Part shown: positions 47,201 to 59,269 of the stretch, piece after piece
How positions within the stretch are numbered: position 1 is the first letter of the stretch
How the letters are laid out: the number at the start of each line of letters is the position of its first letter
Assembly: GCF_000092065.1 (NCBI RefSeq)
Contig: NC_009361.1
Span: forward strand, 719,247-783,246
DNA length: 64,000 bases
DNA from: Ostreococcus lucimarinus CCE9901
Lineage: Eukaryota > Chlorophyta > Mamiellophyceae > Mamiellales > Bathycoccaceae
Direction of reading: 5' to 3'
Made by a program: the position numbers and the translations under genes
The notes under the pieces: model-generated
The model's input: only the letters and a program-made list of their open reading frames with translations
Database searches by the model: none
Told to the model about the DNA's origin: nothing

Positions 47201-47427
47201 CCAAGGGCCTGATCGCGTACTCCATGTCCGTCGGCGCGAGTTTGGTTTATAACAATATTTTCCCCAAACACAAGGAGCGTTTGAACCAAAAACTCAGCGA
47301 GTTGGTGCAAACCGTGGCGAAGATGGAAATTCCCGCCAAGCGTCGACACTTCGACATCGTCGTCGCGTGCGAAGACGACGAAGGCGAAGACGTCGACATC
47401 CCGATGGTGTCCATTCGCTTTAGATGA
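44248..47427 (+). CDS. UBA1: Ubiquitin-activating enzyme E1 (UBA1)
   Basis: 1059 aa, the usual length. The first inactive ThiF-like repeat has GARGLGCEIAKNVVLAGV; the active adenylation half has GAGALGCEFLKNFACMGL and the ATP/Mg region DNVNARLYVDSRC. Catalytic Cys632 sits in SAPMCTLHSFPHNIDHCL. The C-terminal ubiquitin-fold domain contains LDHFEAKGLIAYSMSVGASLVYN. A hydrophilic N-terminus of about 50 residues precedes ALVIG-type strands. Single exon. Confidence 0.97.
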   Translation: MPLKENASTTRTDDATHADEDAKRLKKSRARDASAVEARSMTTEDAAVTAMEIDEDLHSRQLAVYGRESFRKLASARVLVIGARGLGCEIAKNVVLAGVRAVSVCDSGACEAADASAQFYVDEASVKANVTRARASVGKLQELNPAVEVNCVETCDEDAVKAHSVVVCAGETSEAEAVAINAMCRANNVAFIKTDVRGVFGNVFCDFGDAFNVLDVDGEEALSCIVASVSNDSPALVTCIEDERVELQDGQRVTFSEVRGMTELNGLSVVVKNVKKHSFELDLDTSAFSPYVGGGIATQVKETKTLKFASYADSLESPGDFLLSDFAKMERSPQLHLAFGALDAYVAKHGASPTPGSDSDAEKFVAEAEALNATRKAVDEVDKDLLKTFSKTCRGHVSPMAAMFGGIVGQEVVKACTGKFHPLFQWFYFDSVESLPETLTEEDLAPRGDRYDGQVMCFGTKMQDKILSQKIFLVGAGALGCEFLKNFACMGLSCGPSGGVTVTDDDVIEKSNLSRQFLFRDWNIGQGKSVCASNAAKVINPNLNVTALENRVSPDTEDVFDDGFWEGLDVVVNALDNVNARLYVDSRCVYFQKPLLESGTLGTKCNTQMVIPNMTENYGASRDPPEKSAPMCTLHSFPHNIDHCLTWARSEFEGAFEKAPAEANSYLSKPEEYAAAALSNPDASARENVEKVAQVLLKTACSTYDECIAWARTQFQEQFHDKILQLTFTFPEDAVTSTGSPFWSAPKRFPRPVIFSTSDASHMTLIRAMANLKAELSGIARPAAGVNDDAALVQLVDKVAVAPFEPKKGIKIETDPKANTAASSIPEGIDDEAVIKDVLAKLETKRAGLGGDYRLNVIEFEKDDDTNFHMDAIAGLSNMRARNYDIGEVDKLKAKFIAGRIIPAIATTTAMATGLVCLELYKVFKGAKIEAYRNTFANLALPLFAMAEPIAAKQDKFKDLSWSMWDRWILEGDFTVQQVLDHFEAKGLIAYSMSVGASLVYNNIFPKHKERLNQKLSELVQTVAKMEIPAKRRHFDIVVACEDDEGEDVDIPMVSIRFR

Positions 47428-47679
47428 GAATACGTTTGATTTCCCGCAAACGTGACGACGACGACTATGACGACTATTACGACGACCACGACGATTTGTT
47501 ATGATACGTTTACACGCACAGACGATGTCGCGCGCGTCGTTTCCGTTCATACGCCGTGATCGATCGTCGCGTCCGCGCGTCTCGCCGCGTCCTACAGCCT
47601 CGCGGAGAGCGACGAAAAAGTGCCCGATCGTCGACCGTCGATCGTCACTGCGAGTCGGTGCCGTCGTCGCGAAGACGCG

Positions 47680-48819
47680 ATGCCGACGGTGTCGATGACG
47701 ACGCACGCGCGATTCGCGTCCAACGCGCATGCGGCGCGCGCGCCGCGACGGCCGCGCGCGCGCGCGAACCCGCGCGCGCGTCGACAGGGGAACGGCGGCG
47801 ATTCGGCGCGACGCGCGGTGAGCGATGGCGGCTTAGATGCGGCGAGAGAGGCGGCGAGAGAGCGCGACGTGGCGGCGAAGTGGGCGGGCGGCGCGTCCAA
47901 GGCGTCCTCGTCGTCGTCGCCGTCGCCGTCGCTCGTGGACCGAGCGAAACGTGCCGCGGGACGGGCAAAGACTGGGGAAGACGCGTCGACCTCGAGCGGG
48001 GAAGGATTCGAGGGCGAGAGCTGTTTGCTTGGCGATGGGATTTGGGAACGACTGCGCGAAGAGGCGAAAACGGATCTCGAAGGTGAACCCGCGCTGGCGA
48101 GTTATTTGTATTCCACCGTGTTGGCGCACAAGAGCATCGAGGACGTCTTGGCGTTTGTGCTCGCGAACAAGCTGCGAAACAACGTGTTGTTGGATTCGCA
48201 ATTGCTCGAGCTCTTCAGTTCACAGTATAAAAAGTACCCCGAGCTCGGCAAAAAGTGTTTAGCGGACATGCAAGCGGTGTACGAACGCGATCCCGCGTGC
48301 GATAGGTATTTGGCCATCGTGCTGTTCTTCAAAGGGTTCCAAGCCATTCAGGCGCAACGCGTGGCGCACTCGCTCTGGCTGGAAGACCGCAAAGCGTTGA
48401 GTTTTTTGCTACAGAATCGAATCTCGGAAGTTTTCCACGTCGACATTCACCCGGGCGCGGTGTTGGGTCAAGGGATGATGATGGATCACGCCACGGGCGT
48501 CGTCATCGGTGAGACGGCCGTGGTCGGAGAAAACGTCTCCATTCTCCACGGCGTCACTTTGGGCGGGACCGGTACGTCACAGGGCGATCGACACCCTAAA
48601 GTTGGAGACGGCGTCGTTATCGGCGCGAACGTCACGATTTTAGGGAATATCAACGTAGGCGCCGACACAAAAATCGGCGCCGGCTCGGTGGTGCTCGACG
48701 ACATACCCGAAGGGTCCACCGCCGTGGGTATTCCTGCTAAAGTCATCAACCGCGGCGCACCGCAGCAACCATCGCTGTCGATGGACCAAACGTCCTACAT
48801 CACGGACTACTTTATCTGA
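47680..48819 (+). CDS. Serine O-acetyltransferase, probably plastid
   Basis: 379 aa. Makes O-acetylserine, the carbon acceptor for cysteine synthesis. A long Ala/Arg/Ser-rich N-terminus (about 100 residues, with a transit-like front) leads to the SAT helical domain (LASYLYSTVLAHKSIEDVLAFVLANKL, RDPACDRYLAIVLFFKGFQAIQ). The left-handed beta-helix hexapeptide repeats follow: DIHPGAVLGQGMMMDHATGVVIGETAVVG and GVTLGGTGTSQGDRHPKVGDGVVIGA. The C-terminus ends YITDYFI, ending in Ile as needed for binding O-acetylserine(thiol)lyase. Start is the first ATG. Confidence 0.95.
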   Translation: MPTVSMTTHARFASNAHAARAPRRPRARANPRARRQGNGGDSARRAVSDGGLDAAREAARERDVAAKWAGGASKASSSSSPSPSLVDRAKRAAGRAKTGEDASTSSGEGFEGESCLLGDGIWERLREEAKTDLEGEPALASYLYSTVLAHKSIEDVLAFVLANKLRNNVLLDSQLLELFSSQYKKYPELGKKCLADMQAVYERDPACDRYLAIVLFFKGFQAIQAQRVAHSLWLEDRKALSFLLQNRISEVFHVDIHPGAVLGQGMMMDHATGVVIGETAVVGENVSILHGVTLGGTGTSQGDRHPKVGDGVVIGANVTILGNINVGADTKIGAGSVVLDDIPEGSTAVGIPAKVINRGAPQQPSLSMDQTSYITDYFI

Positions 48820-49052
48820 GCCGAACGAAGCGCCTAGGCGTCCTTTTGTAATTTTTCACAGCAAAAACAACAAAAAATAACGCTTCGAATATGCCGATAC
48901 CGCCTTCCGCACACCGCGTCTGTCGTCCTCGCGCGCGCAAGACCGCGCGCGCGACGCGCGCGCGAGGACGCAGATCGCGCGCGTGACGCGCGGCGTGTTA
49001 CTTCCGCCGCGCAGCCCTCGCGCGCGCCCCGCGCGTTCTCGTGAGCCCGTGG

Positions 49053-51780
<2,728 letters not shown>

Positions 51781-51840
51781 TTGATTCGCGAATTAACACA
51801 GCACCGTGTAATCGTGTACTTACAACAACATATAGCTTAC

Positions 51841-53139
51841 TTACTTTTTCACCCCGCGAATCATGCCGTATTGCATGAGTTCTTCCCCGAACGCTCGGCG
51901 CATGCGTTCGAGACAAATGATGTCGCGAAGAGTCTTGTACCAAATCTTCGGACGCGTGAATACGGGCAACGGATCGTACACGCCCGCCCAGATCGAGTGT
52001 CTCCAGCTCACAATCGTCTGCTTGGTCCAATCGTCGCCATCGACGTTCTTCATCGCGCCCGTGCCTTCGGCTAACTCGCAATAGTCTTGGATGGAGATGA
52101 AGTACGGATGCGCCCACTCGTCGTAAAGGAACTGCAGCTTGGACTTTTCCTCCTTTGTGAGCGCCGGCGGTGTGTGTCGCTGGCACCACGTCGCGATCAC
52201 GAGCGTGCCTCCGGGCTTCAACACGCGCACCATCTCTTCCACGTACTTTTTCTTATCGGGCATGTGCTCGCCGCTCTCGCACGCCCACACCATGTCAAAC
52301 GTGTCGTCGTCGAACTCCATCGCCAAGGCATCCATGACTTCAAACTTGGCGTTTGGGATGTTTTGCGCCGCCGCCAACGCCGTCGCTCGAGCGGCTTGCT
52401 TCGTCGAAAGCGTGATTCCAGTGACTTCTGCGGTCGCCCCCGCGCACTTTGACGCCAAGCGACGCGTCGCGCCGCCGATGCCGCAACCGACGTCTAAAAT
52501 CTTCCGCGGCTTGGCGCCGCCGTTGTTCGCCTCCGCCTTGCTCCACGCGTACATTTCATCAACAAAGTCCTCTTTCGCTTCGATGAAATCCTTCACGCGA
52601 TGTCCAAAAAGCGTCCCCGCGCCTCGTTTCAAGTCTTCGTCCTTGTAATATCCCAAATGAATGTGTTCGCCCCAATAATACTCTAAAATTTCTTCCTCCG
52701 TCCACGCGTCGTACTCCGCGCCCACGGTGTTCTCTCCCGGCACGTACGTTCGACTCGGGGTGTCTAAGATGGCCTTCGCCTTGGCGACGCCGTACGCCAG
52801 CCCCAATCCCAACCCCGCGGCGCCCAACTGCGCGACGTAATCCACATCCGTCCGTCGCGTGTACGGCGGTCGCAGCGGTCGCGCCGGCGTCGCCGCCACC
52901 GCCACTTGCGCGACGACGTTCGTCGCGTCTCGTCGCGCCGGCATCAACGCCTGCATCTTCGTCGTCGTCGCAATTTTCGCACCCATCGCGAGCGATTCGC
53001 CAGAAATAGCATCGTCGCCGCCGTCCCCGACCGCGGCTCTGCGCGTCGACGCGCCGCGCGCTGAGATCGTCGCGCGCGTCGTCGCGCGCGTCGTCGCGCG
53101 CGTCGTCGCGCGCGTCGTCGTCGTCTTCATCGCGCGCAT
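51841..53139 (-). CDS. Tocopherol-family methyltransferase (gamma-TMT / cyanobacterial MPBQ-MT type), plastid
   Basis: 432 aa. Transit-like N-terminus containing an in-frame 12-nt repeat (53067-53120) that encodes Thr-Thr-Arg-Ala units. Then YYWGEHIHLGYYKD, SAM motif LDVGCGIGGATRRLA, VWACESGEHMPDKKKYVEEMVRVLKPGG, and the C-terminal FTRPKIWYKTLRDI. These fit the tocopherol methyltransferase family, which includes VTE4 (gamma to alpha-tocopherol) and cyanobacterial Sll0418 (MPBQ/MSBQ methylation). Plants use the unrelated VTE3 for the latter step. Which of the two reactions this enzyme performs cannot be told. The start used is the first ATG; another lies 9 nt downstream. Confidence 0.82.
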   Translation of the reverse strand: MRAMKTTTTRATTRATTRATTRATISARGASTRRAAVGDGGDDAISGESLAMGAKIATTTKMQALMPARRDATNVVAQVAVAATPARPLRPPYTRRTDVDYVAQLGAAGLGLGLAYGVAKAKAILDTPSRTYVPGENTVGAEYDAWTEEEILEYYWGEHIHLGYYKDEDLKRGAGTLFGHRVKDFIEAKEDFVDEMYAWSKAEANNGGAKPRKILDVGCGIGGATRRLASKCAGATAEVTGITLSTKQAARATALAAAQNIPNAKFEVMDALAMEFDDDTFDMVWACESGEHMPDKKKYVEEMVRVLKPGGTLVIATWCQRHTPPALTKEEKSKLQFLYDEWAHPYFISIQDYCELAEGTGAMKNVDGDDWTKQTIVSWRHSIWAGVYDPLPVFTRPKIWYKTLRDIICLERMRRAFGEELMQYGMIRGVKK

Positions 53140-53222
53140 CGTCGTCGTCGTCGTCGAGTGTCGTCGCGCGCATCGTTCGACGATCGCTTTTTCGCGCAGC
53201 CGCACCACGTCAGCGCGGGGTC

Positions 53223-53238
53223 GATTGATTGATTGATT
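53223..53238. repeat. (GATT)4 microsatellite
   Basis: In the region between the tocopherol-type methyltransferase and the FKBP gene; complement of the CAAT repeat before UBA1. Confidence 0.75.
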
Positions 53239-53328
53239 CGTGCGCGACCGCGATTCCGCGACGCGTCCGAGCGCGCGGTCTCGCGGATCGGTATCCGCGC
53301 CGAAGCGTTCTCAGTCTCCGCTCGAGCG

Positions 53329-53931
53329 ATGCTTCGCGCGCCGTCGCGCGCGACGCCCTCGCGCGTCGTCGCGGCGCGCTCGAATCGTCACCGACGCCGA
53401 CACCGTGTCGGCGCGCGCGCGTCGGCGCGCGAGACGCCGAAGAACGGCGAGCGAGTGACGCTGCACTATAAGATGACGCTCAACGACGGCACCGTGATCG
53501 ACGACACGCGAAGCGACGCGAGACAGGGACAGCCCGTGACGATCACGCTCGGGGACGATTCGCTCTTCGCGCGCATCGGCGAAGAGTTGGCGACGATGAC
53601 GCCGGGAGACGTGCGAGAGAACGTGACGCTCGCGGCGAAAGACGCGTTCGGCGAGCGAGACGACGCGAAAGTGCAGCGGTTTCCGCTGTCGCCGGAAGAG
53701 GCGCAATCGATGGCGTCGCAAGTCCAAGTGGGACAACTCGTGCAACTGCCGGACGGCGCGCGCGCGCTGTGCCTGGGGCTCGACGGAGAGAGCGTGACGC
53801 TCGATCTCAATCACCCGCTCGCGGGGCAAGATTTATGCTTCGAGCTCGAGCTCGTGTCCATCGCCGAGGGCTTGAACATTTTCGGCACGCCCATGGTGTC
53901 GTTCACCCCGCCTCAGCCCGCGTCGCGTTGA
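53329..53931 (+). CDS. SlyD-type FKBP peptidyl-prolyl isomerase, organelle-targeted
   Basis: 200 aa. The first ~45 residues are Arg/Ala/Ser-rich (transit-like). The SlyD-like FKBP is then ERVTLHYKMTLNDGTVIDDTR...QPVTITLGDDSLFARIGEEL, an insert-in-flap region DAFGERDDAKVQRFPLSPEEAQ, and LDLNHPLAGQDLCFELELVSI. This is the bacterial/cyanobacterial short FKBP type, different from FKBP12, with the C-terminal metal-binding His/Cys tail of E. coli SlyD absent. The start is the first ATG. Confidence 0.88.
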   Translation: MLRAPSRATPSRVVAARSNRHRRRHRVGARASARETPKNGERVTLHYKMTLNDGTVIDDTRSDARQGQPVTITLGDDSLFARIGEELATMTPGDVRENVTLAAKDAFGERDDAKVQRFPLSPEEAQSMASQVQVGQLVQLPDGARALCLGLDGESVTLDLNHPLAGQDLCFELELVSIAEGLNIFGTPMVSFTPPQPASR

Positions 53932-53995
53932 CGTAGTATGGCGCGTCGCGTTGTGATAAACACGCTCCACTCGTTGACTCGCGCGCGCTCGATCG

Positions 53996-54709
53996 ATGTC
54001 GAGCTCGTTCGCGCGCGCGGCGTTACGACGCGCATCGCTCGCCGCGTTTCGTCCCGCGCGCGATCGCGCGTCGTTTTCCGCCGCCGCGACGTCGTCGCCG
54101 CACGCCACGACGGTGCTGTGCGTGCGCAAGGATGGCGAGACGGTGATCATGGCGGACGGTCAAGTCACCATGGGGAGCGAAATCGTGAAGCCAAACGTGA
54201 AAAAAGTGAGAATCATCGAGCCGGGCGTCGTCGGTGGGTTCGCGGGCGCCACCGCGGACGCGTTCACGCTGTTTGAACGACTTGAACAACAGCTCGAGCA
54301 GCACCCGGGGCAATTGACGAGGGCGTGCGTGGAGCTGGCGAAACAGTGGCGCACGGATAAGTTTTTGAGAAAACTCGAAGCGACGATGATCGTGGCGGAC
54401 AAAGAATCGAGCTTTCAAATCACCGGTTCGGGAGACGTGCTGGAACCGCACGATGGGGTGATTGGAATCGGAAGCGGAGGGTCGTACGCCTTGGCGGCGG
54501 CGCGAGCGTTGGTGGACGTCCCGGGGATGAAGGCTTTCGATATCGCGAAAAAGGCGATGACGATCGCGGCGGATACGTGCGTGTACACGAACCATAACTT
54601 CACCCATCAAATCATCGGAGGACCGGACGCGACGACGAAGGCGGAGGAGAAATCGGACAAGGGCAAGGAGACGAAGGCGTCGACGAAGGCGTCGACGAGC
54701 GGCGAGTGA
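53996..54709 (+). CDS. HSLV: HslV (ClpQ) threonine protease subunit, probably mitochondrial
   Basis: 237 aa. An N-terminal targeting stretch of about 37 residues (Arg, Ser, Ala, Phe) precedes [10 protein letters not shown], where Thr38 or Thr39 would become the catalytic N-terminal Thr after cleavage. Downstream: [66 protein letters not shown] and [16 protein letters not shown], all typical of HslV. HslV needs the HslU ATPase. A Lys/Thr/Ser tail of about 25 residues ([11 protein letters not shown]) is extra. Bacterial-type protease, seen in mitochondria of several protists and algae. Confidence 0.93.
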   Translation: MSSSFARAALRRASLAAFRPARDRASFSAAATSSPHATTVLCVRKDGETVIMADGQVTMGSEIVKPNVKKVRIIEPGVVGGFAGATADAFTLFERLEQQLEQHPGQLTRACVELAKQWRTDKFLRKLEATMIVADKESSFQITGSGDVLEPHDGVIGIGSGGSYALAAARALVDVPGMKAFDIAKKAMTIAADTCVYTNHNFTHQIIGGPDATTKAEEKSDKGKETKASTKASTSGE

Positions 54710-54814
54710 AGTCATCCTCGTGCGGCTATGCGCTCGTTTACTTTTTACAGCATTTGCGTCTCGTCTATCGCTATTTTAGGAAGTATTTTACTCGTGTAAC
54801 CAGTGTAACCATTG

Positions 54815-55325
54815 CTAGAATCCAACCGACCAAAAGTCTTCGCCGCCGGACGCGTTCATCAGCTTGGCCGCGTTTGGGTCGTCGAGAAACGAAGGACCTT
54901 TGATCGCGGGCAAAACGCGTTCACCATCGTCGTCGTACAGAACTTCATCTTCGGAAGGAACGTCTTCGATCCAAACTTTCGGATCCGCCTTCATCGCCGT
55001 GCGCTTTGCCGCCTTGGACGTCTTATTTTCTTTCTTCTTCGCGTGCGCGGCGGCGGCGGACCAAGGTCTCTTCGCGCGCGTCGCCTCTTTCCGCGCGCGC
55101 CGTTTTTCCTCAAACTTGGCTCGTCGCTCGTCTTTTCGACGGCGCTTCGCCATCTCCTCGTCCTCGTCGTCGCGGGCACCGCCGACGTTCGCGGCGTATT
55201 CGGCTAATAACTTTTTCTTAATCTCGCGCTTGCGCTTTCTCGCCGCCGCGCGCTTCGCCTCTTCTTCTTCACTCAAAACCACATTCGCGTCGCCGACGTC
55301 GTCTGCTACCGCTTCCGGCTCGCCT

Positions 55326-55357
<32 letters not shown>

Positions 55358-56089
55358 ATCTTCGTCGTCGCTCGCGTCGCTGTCTTTCTTCGCGTCGTCT
55401 TTAACGACTCGCGTCGGCGCCGGCTCGTCGACGTCGCCCGCGCGCTTGAAATGCGACCCAGCGCGCAGTTCTTCCAAGCGCGCCTCATCACCGACCAACT
55501 CCGCCGCCGCCATTGCGGTGTTGATGCTCACCGCGTCCACGTCCATGTTCTGCCCCACCATCTCGTCGAAAAGTTTCAACGCGCGCGCGCCGTCGCCCGC
55601 GCGCGCGCACGCCCCCATGGCGACGTTGAAAGATATCACGCTCGGCTCGTGCCCGATCTCGCGCATCTCTTCGAACAACTTCAACGCCTCTTCAGGTTTC
55701 TCCGCCTTGACGTTCGCCACCATGGCGGCGTTGTAATTCACCGCGTTTCGCTCGACGCCGAGCGCCTTTTGCGCCGCGAAGACGTCCAACGCCGCGTCGA
55801 AGCGTTTCCCTCGATTCAATCGCGAGATGAACGTCGTGAACGCCCGCGGGTCCGCGCGCAGCGGTCGCGGATTATCGTCCGCGCTCATCGCGCGCGCCAG
55901 CGCATCGAAAATCGCGCGGCGCCGCTCGTTCGCGTCGAGCGCGCTTTCAGCGATTCGCGACAGCGCCTCCGTCGTCTCGTACACCACGGACCCGTGCGGC
56001 TTGTACCCGGCGCGCTTACCCGACGACGGCTTCTTCTTCGCCTCGCGCGGCGTCTTCGCGCCCGCGGCGCGACGCGGGTGCGGCGCCAT
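54815..56089 (-). CDS. Pentatricopeptide repeat protein with long charged C-terminus
   Basis: 424 aa. At least two PPR motifs are readable, NYNAAMVANVKAEKPEEALKLFEEM and SFNVAMGACARAGDGARALKLFDEM; a third, shorter unit follows, and a preceding FTTFISRLNRGKRFDAALDV counts as a partial motif. The second half changes to acidic repeats (DDEDSDDDSDDDSDEG) and then a Lys/Arg-rich helix. PPR proteins bind RNA in organelles; no clear targeting peptide beyond a basic N-terminus. The tail may reflect a nuclear/nucleolar protein instead. Confidence 0.7.
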
Positions 56090-56208
56090 GGCGTCGACGC
56101 GCGTCGTTGCGGCGTCGCGCTGTGCCGCACACGCGCGCGCGCGGGCGAACGACGCGCGCGCGCGACGCGACGCCGGAACGCGCGCGATCGGAGCGAACGC
56201 GACACGCC

Positions 56209-57057
56209 ATGGACATCTTCGGCAGCCGTCTGCGCGCGCAGGAAGGGGCGTTCTTCAAGAGCGAAGCCGAGCGAGACATTGAAAAGTTGGCTGCGAGACG
56301 ACGCGCGCGAAACGCGGACGGCGCGGAGGCGCTGCTCGCGAGCGGGGACGATGAGAAAGACGCGCGCGCGAGTTCGTCGTCGTCGGCGAGTGGGAACGAC
56401 TACGCCAAGGCTGGGAGCGCCGCGCGCGGCGGGGTGGACAAGCTCGGCAGCGTGTACGCCGAGGAGCTGCGGTTGCCGGGGACGACGACGAACGCGCGCG
56501 CGACGCACTTGCGTCGAACGGTGGGGCGAGGTGATGAAACCAAACGCGATGGCTTGCGTCGCGCGGCTAGCGACGGCAGAGACTCGATATTCGCCGCGCA
56601 GACGTTGGGAAGTAAGCTCAATAGACGCGACTGGATGCGCGAGGTGAGCGCGGATTTACGACGCGCCGCGGCGGAGCGCAAAGCTTTGAGTCCGATGGAA
56701 ATCAAAGCTCTCGAAACGTCGCAAATGGCGCAAAGACACGCGATGGTGGGAGGATTGCGCGCGCTCGCGTATGGAACTGTTTTGGCGTTCGTCGGCGTCG
56801 TCGGCGGCAGCGTCGCGGCGAGTTCGTTGTTCCAGATAGATTCGCACGGCGATTTCGAACGCAAATTTCGAGCGACGTTCGAGCCACACGTGCAAGCCGC
56901 GCGCGCATCAGCGGAGCCGTATAAAAGGTGGATCGCCGCCGACGGCGGCGAGGGCGTTGCGAGTCGCGTCTCGCTACTGGAGAACAGCGCTATGGTTTCT
57001 CGACTGCGCGCGAAACTCGGTCGACGGAAAGACGACGGACATTCGGGGCCGTTCTGA
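56209..57057 (+). CDS. Single-TM protein, unknown
   Basis: 282 aa. The N-terminal 160 residues are charged and Ser/Arg-rich with a short acidic stretch. A helical segment RRAAAERKALSPMEIKALETSQMAQ comes next, then a hydrophobic helix LAYGTVLAFVGVVGGSVAASSLF near residues 185-207, then a charged tail. No family recognised. Divergent from the PPR gene (119 nt). The start used is the first ATG. Confidence 0.6.
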   Translation: MDIFGSRLRAQEGAFFKSEAERDIEKLAARRRARNADGAEALLASGDDEKDARASSSSSASGNDYAKAGSAARGGVDKLGSVYAEELRLPGTTTNARATHLRRTVGRGDETKRDGLRRAASDGRDSIFAAQTLGSKLNRRDWMREVSADLRRAAAERKALSPMEIKALETSQMAQRHAMVGGLRALAYGTVLAFVGVVGGSVAASSLFQIDSHGDFERKFRATFEPHVQAARASAEPYKRWIAADGGEGVASRVSLLENSAMVSRLRAKLGRRKDDGHSGPF

Positions 57058-57256
57058 GACGGTTTAGCGTCGTTAGCTCAATTAGTTTATACACCTAGCG
57101 GAAATTAAAGGAGACGCCCGTCATCGATTTCATTTCGTGCCATCGCCACGACGGTCGCCGGAAATCGCTCGATGGCGCGACGACTGTCGTTTCATTGGTG
57201 TGCGCTATTCACTTACATCCTATTCATTCTACATCACGTCGTTTCATTCATGGCTC

Positions 57257-59179
57257 CTATTCCATATCGTCGAACACGTCTAAATCGGGCGGGCTCACCA
57301 AGGCCTCTTCTTCCCCGTCCTCCGTCTTGACGACGTCCACCAACACGGCAAACGAAGGCTGGGACTGTGGACGTTCGGGAAGCGATGCGGAGACGCGTAG
57401 CGGCGAGGGAGCCTTAGCCGCGCCCTCGTCGGCCGCCAATCGTGGTCGTGCACTTCTGTCTTGCGCTGCGTTCAGACCGAATCGCGCGGCGAAATCGCAC
57501 GCCGAGGCTTCGGCGACTCCTAGCGCTAAAGATGGTCTCCTTTTTAGAGACGCTTGCGCGCCGAGCGCTCGCGCCTCGAACAAGTCTCGATATGCGCGCA
57601 AAGTCGGATTGAGCGACTCCCAGGGCATCGTCGTCGCGCGTCGATCGCCGTCGAGAGAGTTCGCCCTGACGAATTCGCGAGCGTCGACCAAGCGCGGGTC
57701 CTCCGCATCGACGCGTGCGCTCGCCGGGACCGACGGTAAAGAGTACTCGTTGTAGTCTTCTTTGAACGGCAACGGCGTGTAGAGCAAAAAGTCTCCTGCA
57801 TCCGTGAGCCGCGGCGTAAGGGCGCCGATGTGGATTGAAGTCGTGCCTTCCGTGAACGCGCCGCGAACGAGTAGCGCAAGCTTTGCGTCATCCAGAGCCC
57901 TTGCGAGCGCGCTAAGTGCCGTCGCGTCCGCCGCCGCGCGCTCTTGGCTCAAACCAGTCGTCTTCGTACTCGGCTGCGGTACGCACACCGATGGCTCGCC
58001 AACGCTGAGCCACAACGGGCATTCATCCATGCTGATTGAACCGATTACTTTCATGCTCTTTTCGAATCGCATCGACAAGCGGCTTTCGGTCTCGGCATCA
58101 ATCGGTATGTGCTGCTTGCCGTACCGAAACGCCTTCACGTGGCGCTCTGGCGGCACGAATTCGCCGTCAAGATCGTTGACATTCCTGTACGTAGTCTCCA
58201 CAAGCGTCTGATGCGACTCCTCCGGACGATCCGCGAGCTCCTCGCTGTATCTATTGAGCTTCACCGGCACCGCTTCCGTGTTCAGCTTGTAAAGCGCCAC
58301 GTTCACACCCGCGTTGAAACCGAAGGATAGAAAACCGCGATAGCCAGACGTCGGTCGCACGCGCTTAATCTGCAAATCTAAAAGAAGCGCGCTCGCGCCG
58401 ACGACGGCGCTATCGTTACCGGCGTCGGCAGCGGCGAGAACATCGCACGCCTGACGCAAAGCCTCGAAATCCGGTTCGCGAAACGTTGCCGACGCAGTCA
58501 CGCGAACGCCTGCGTCGCCGCGCGCTCGAGACATCTCGCACGCGTCGACGACGCCGACTTTTAATCGAACGTTTTGCGCTTTCATACCATCTAATAGCGT
58601 CGCCACAAACTCGTCATCTACCGCACTTTGCATCGTCGCCGCGCCCGTGGCATCGGTGATCAAAACAATATCCTTCACGCAACCAGCCAATCGCTTCTTC
58701 GTCGCCGCGTTGACGCCTTCCGGCGAGTACTGGCGTATGAGCGAATCACACGCTACGGCGAGCGCCTCAGGAACGTCCGCGGCGCCGTCAACCGCCGCCG
58801 CCGTCTCTAAAATATCCCTCTCGTACTCCAACCCCGTCTTGCTCTCCGGCGGTCGCAGCTGTCGCGCCGTGACGATGCCGGCGTATTCGTCGCCCTCACC
58901 GTCGTCGTCGAGCGCCGCCGCCGCAACATCGTTCGACGTGTCTCGCGCGCCGAAGAGCGTCAACCCGAAACAATGGTCGCGTTGCGATGGCGTACGTAGC
59001 TGCGTTTTCGCGTTAACGCACCCGCGAATACAAGACGCGACGATGGCTCGTGCAGACGTCGTCGCGACGTGCCCGTTTCGACGCGCTTCGTCTTCGTCGT
59101 CGCCCGCGCACGCGACGACGCAGCGATCGAGCGCGGAGACGTCGACGACGAACATCACCGCATGATCGCGCGCCGACAT
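57257..59179 (-). CDS. KU80: Ku80 (XRCC5) DNA end-binding subunit
   Basis: 640 aa. The vWA-like N-terminal domain begins HAVMFVVDVSALDRCV. The Ku core is next, with RGFLSFGFNAGVNVALYKLNTEAVPVKLN and AFRYGKQHIPIDAETESRLSMRFEKSMKVIG, the Ku80 motif of the beta-barrel. The C-terminal region is shorter than in animals, ending SPPDLDVFDDME, an acidic tail loosely recalling the DNA-PKcs-binding end. Ku80 with Ku70 binds broken ends for NHEJ and protects telomeres. The gene is about 4.6 kb from the telomere here. Confidence 0.85.
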   Translation of the reverse strand: MSARDHAVMFVVDVSALDRCVVACAGDDEDEARRNGHVATTSARAIVASCIRGCVNAKTQLRTPSQRDHCFGLTLFGARDTSNDVAAAALDDDGEGDEYAGIVTARQLRPPESKTGLEYERDILETAAAVDGAADVPEALAVACDSLIRQYSPEGVNAATKKRLAGCVKDIVLITDATGAATMQSAVDDEFVATLLDGMKAQNVRLKVGVVDACEMSRARGDAGVRVTASATFREPDFEALRQACDVLAAADAGNDSAVVGASALLLDLQIKRVRPTSGYRGFLSFGFNAGVNVALYKLNTEAVPVKLNRYSEELADRPEESHQTLVETTYRNVNDLDGEFVPPERHVKAFRYGKQHIPIDAETESRLSMRFEKSMKVIGSISMDECPLWLSVGEPSVCVPQPSTKTTGLSQERAAADATALSALARALDDAKLALLVRGAFTEGTTSIHIGALTPRLTDAGDFLLYTPLPFKEDYNEYSLPSVPASARVDAEDPRLVDAREFVRANSLDGDRRATTMPWESLNPTLRAYRDLFEARALGAQASLKRRPSLALGVAEASACDFAARFGLNAAQDRSARPRLAADEGAAKAPSPLRVSASLPERPQSQPSFAVLVDVVKTEDGEEEALVSPPDLDVFDDME

Positions 59180-59269
59180 CGCGCGAGCGAGTTCCCCGTG
59201 CGCACGAGTCGAGCTGTGTCGTACACACAGATTTCTGTTAATACACGCGACGCACGCGGCGGTGCGGTG

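Noticed and set aside
53068-53120. Minisatellite as independent repeat element
   Set aside because: It sits in frame in the transit region of the tocopherol-type methyltransferase and is reported there.
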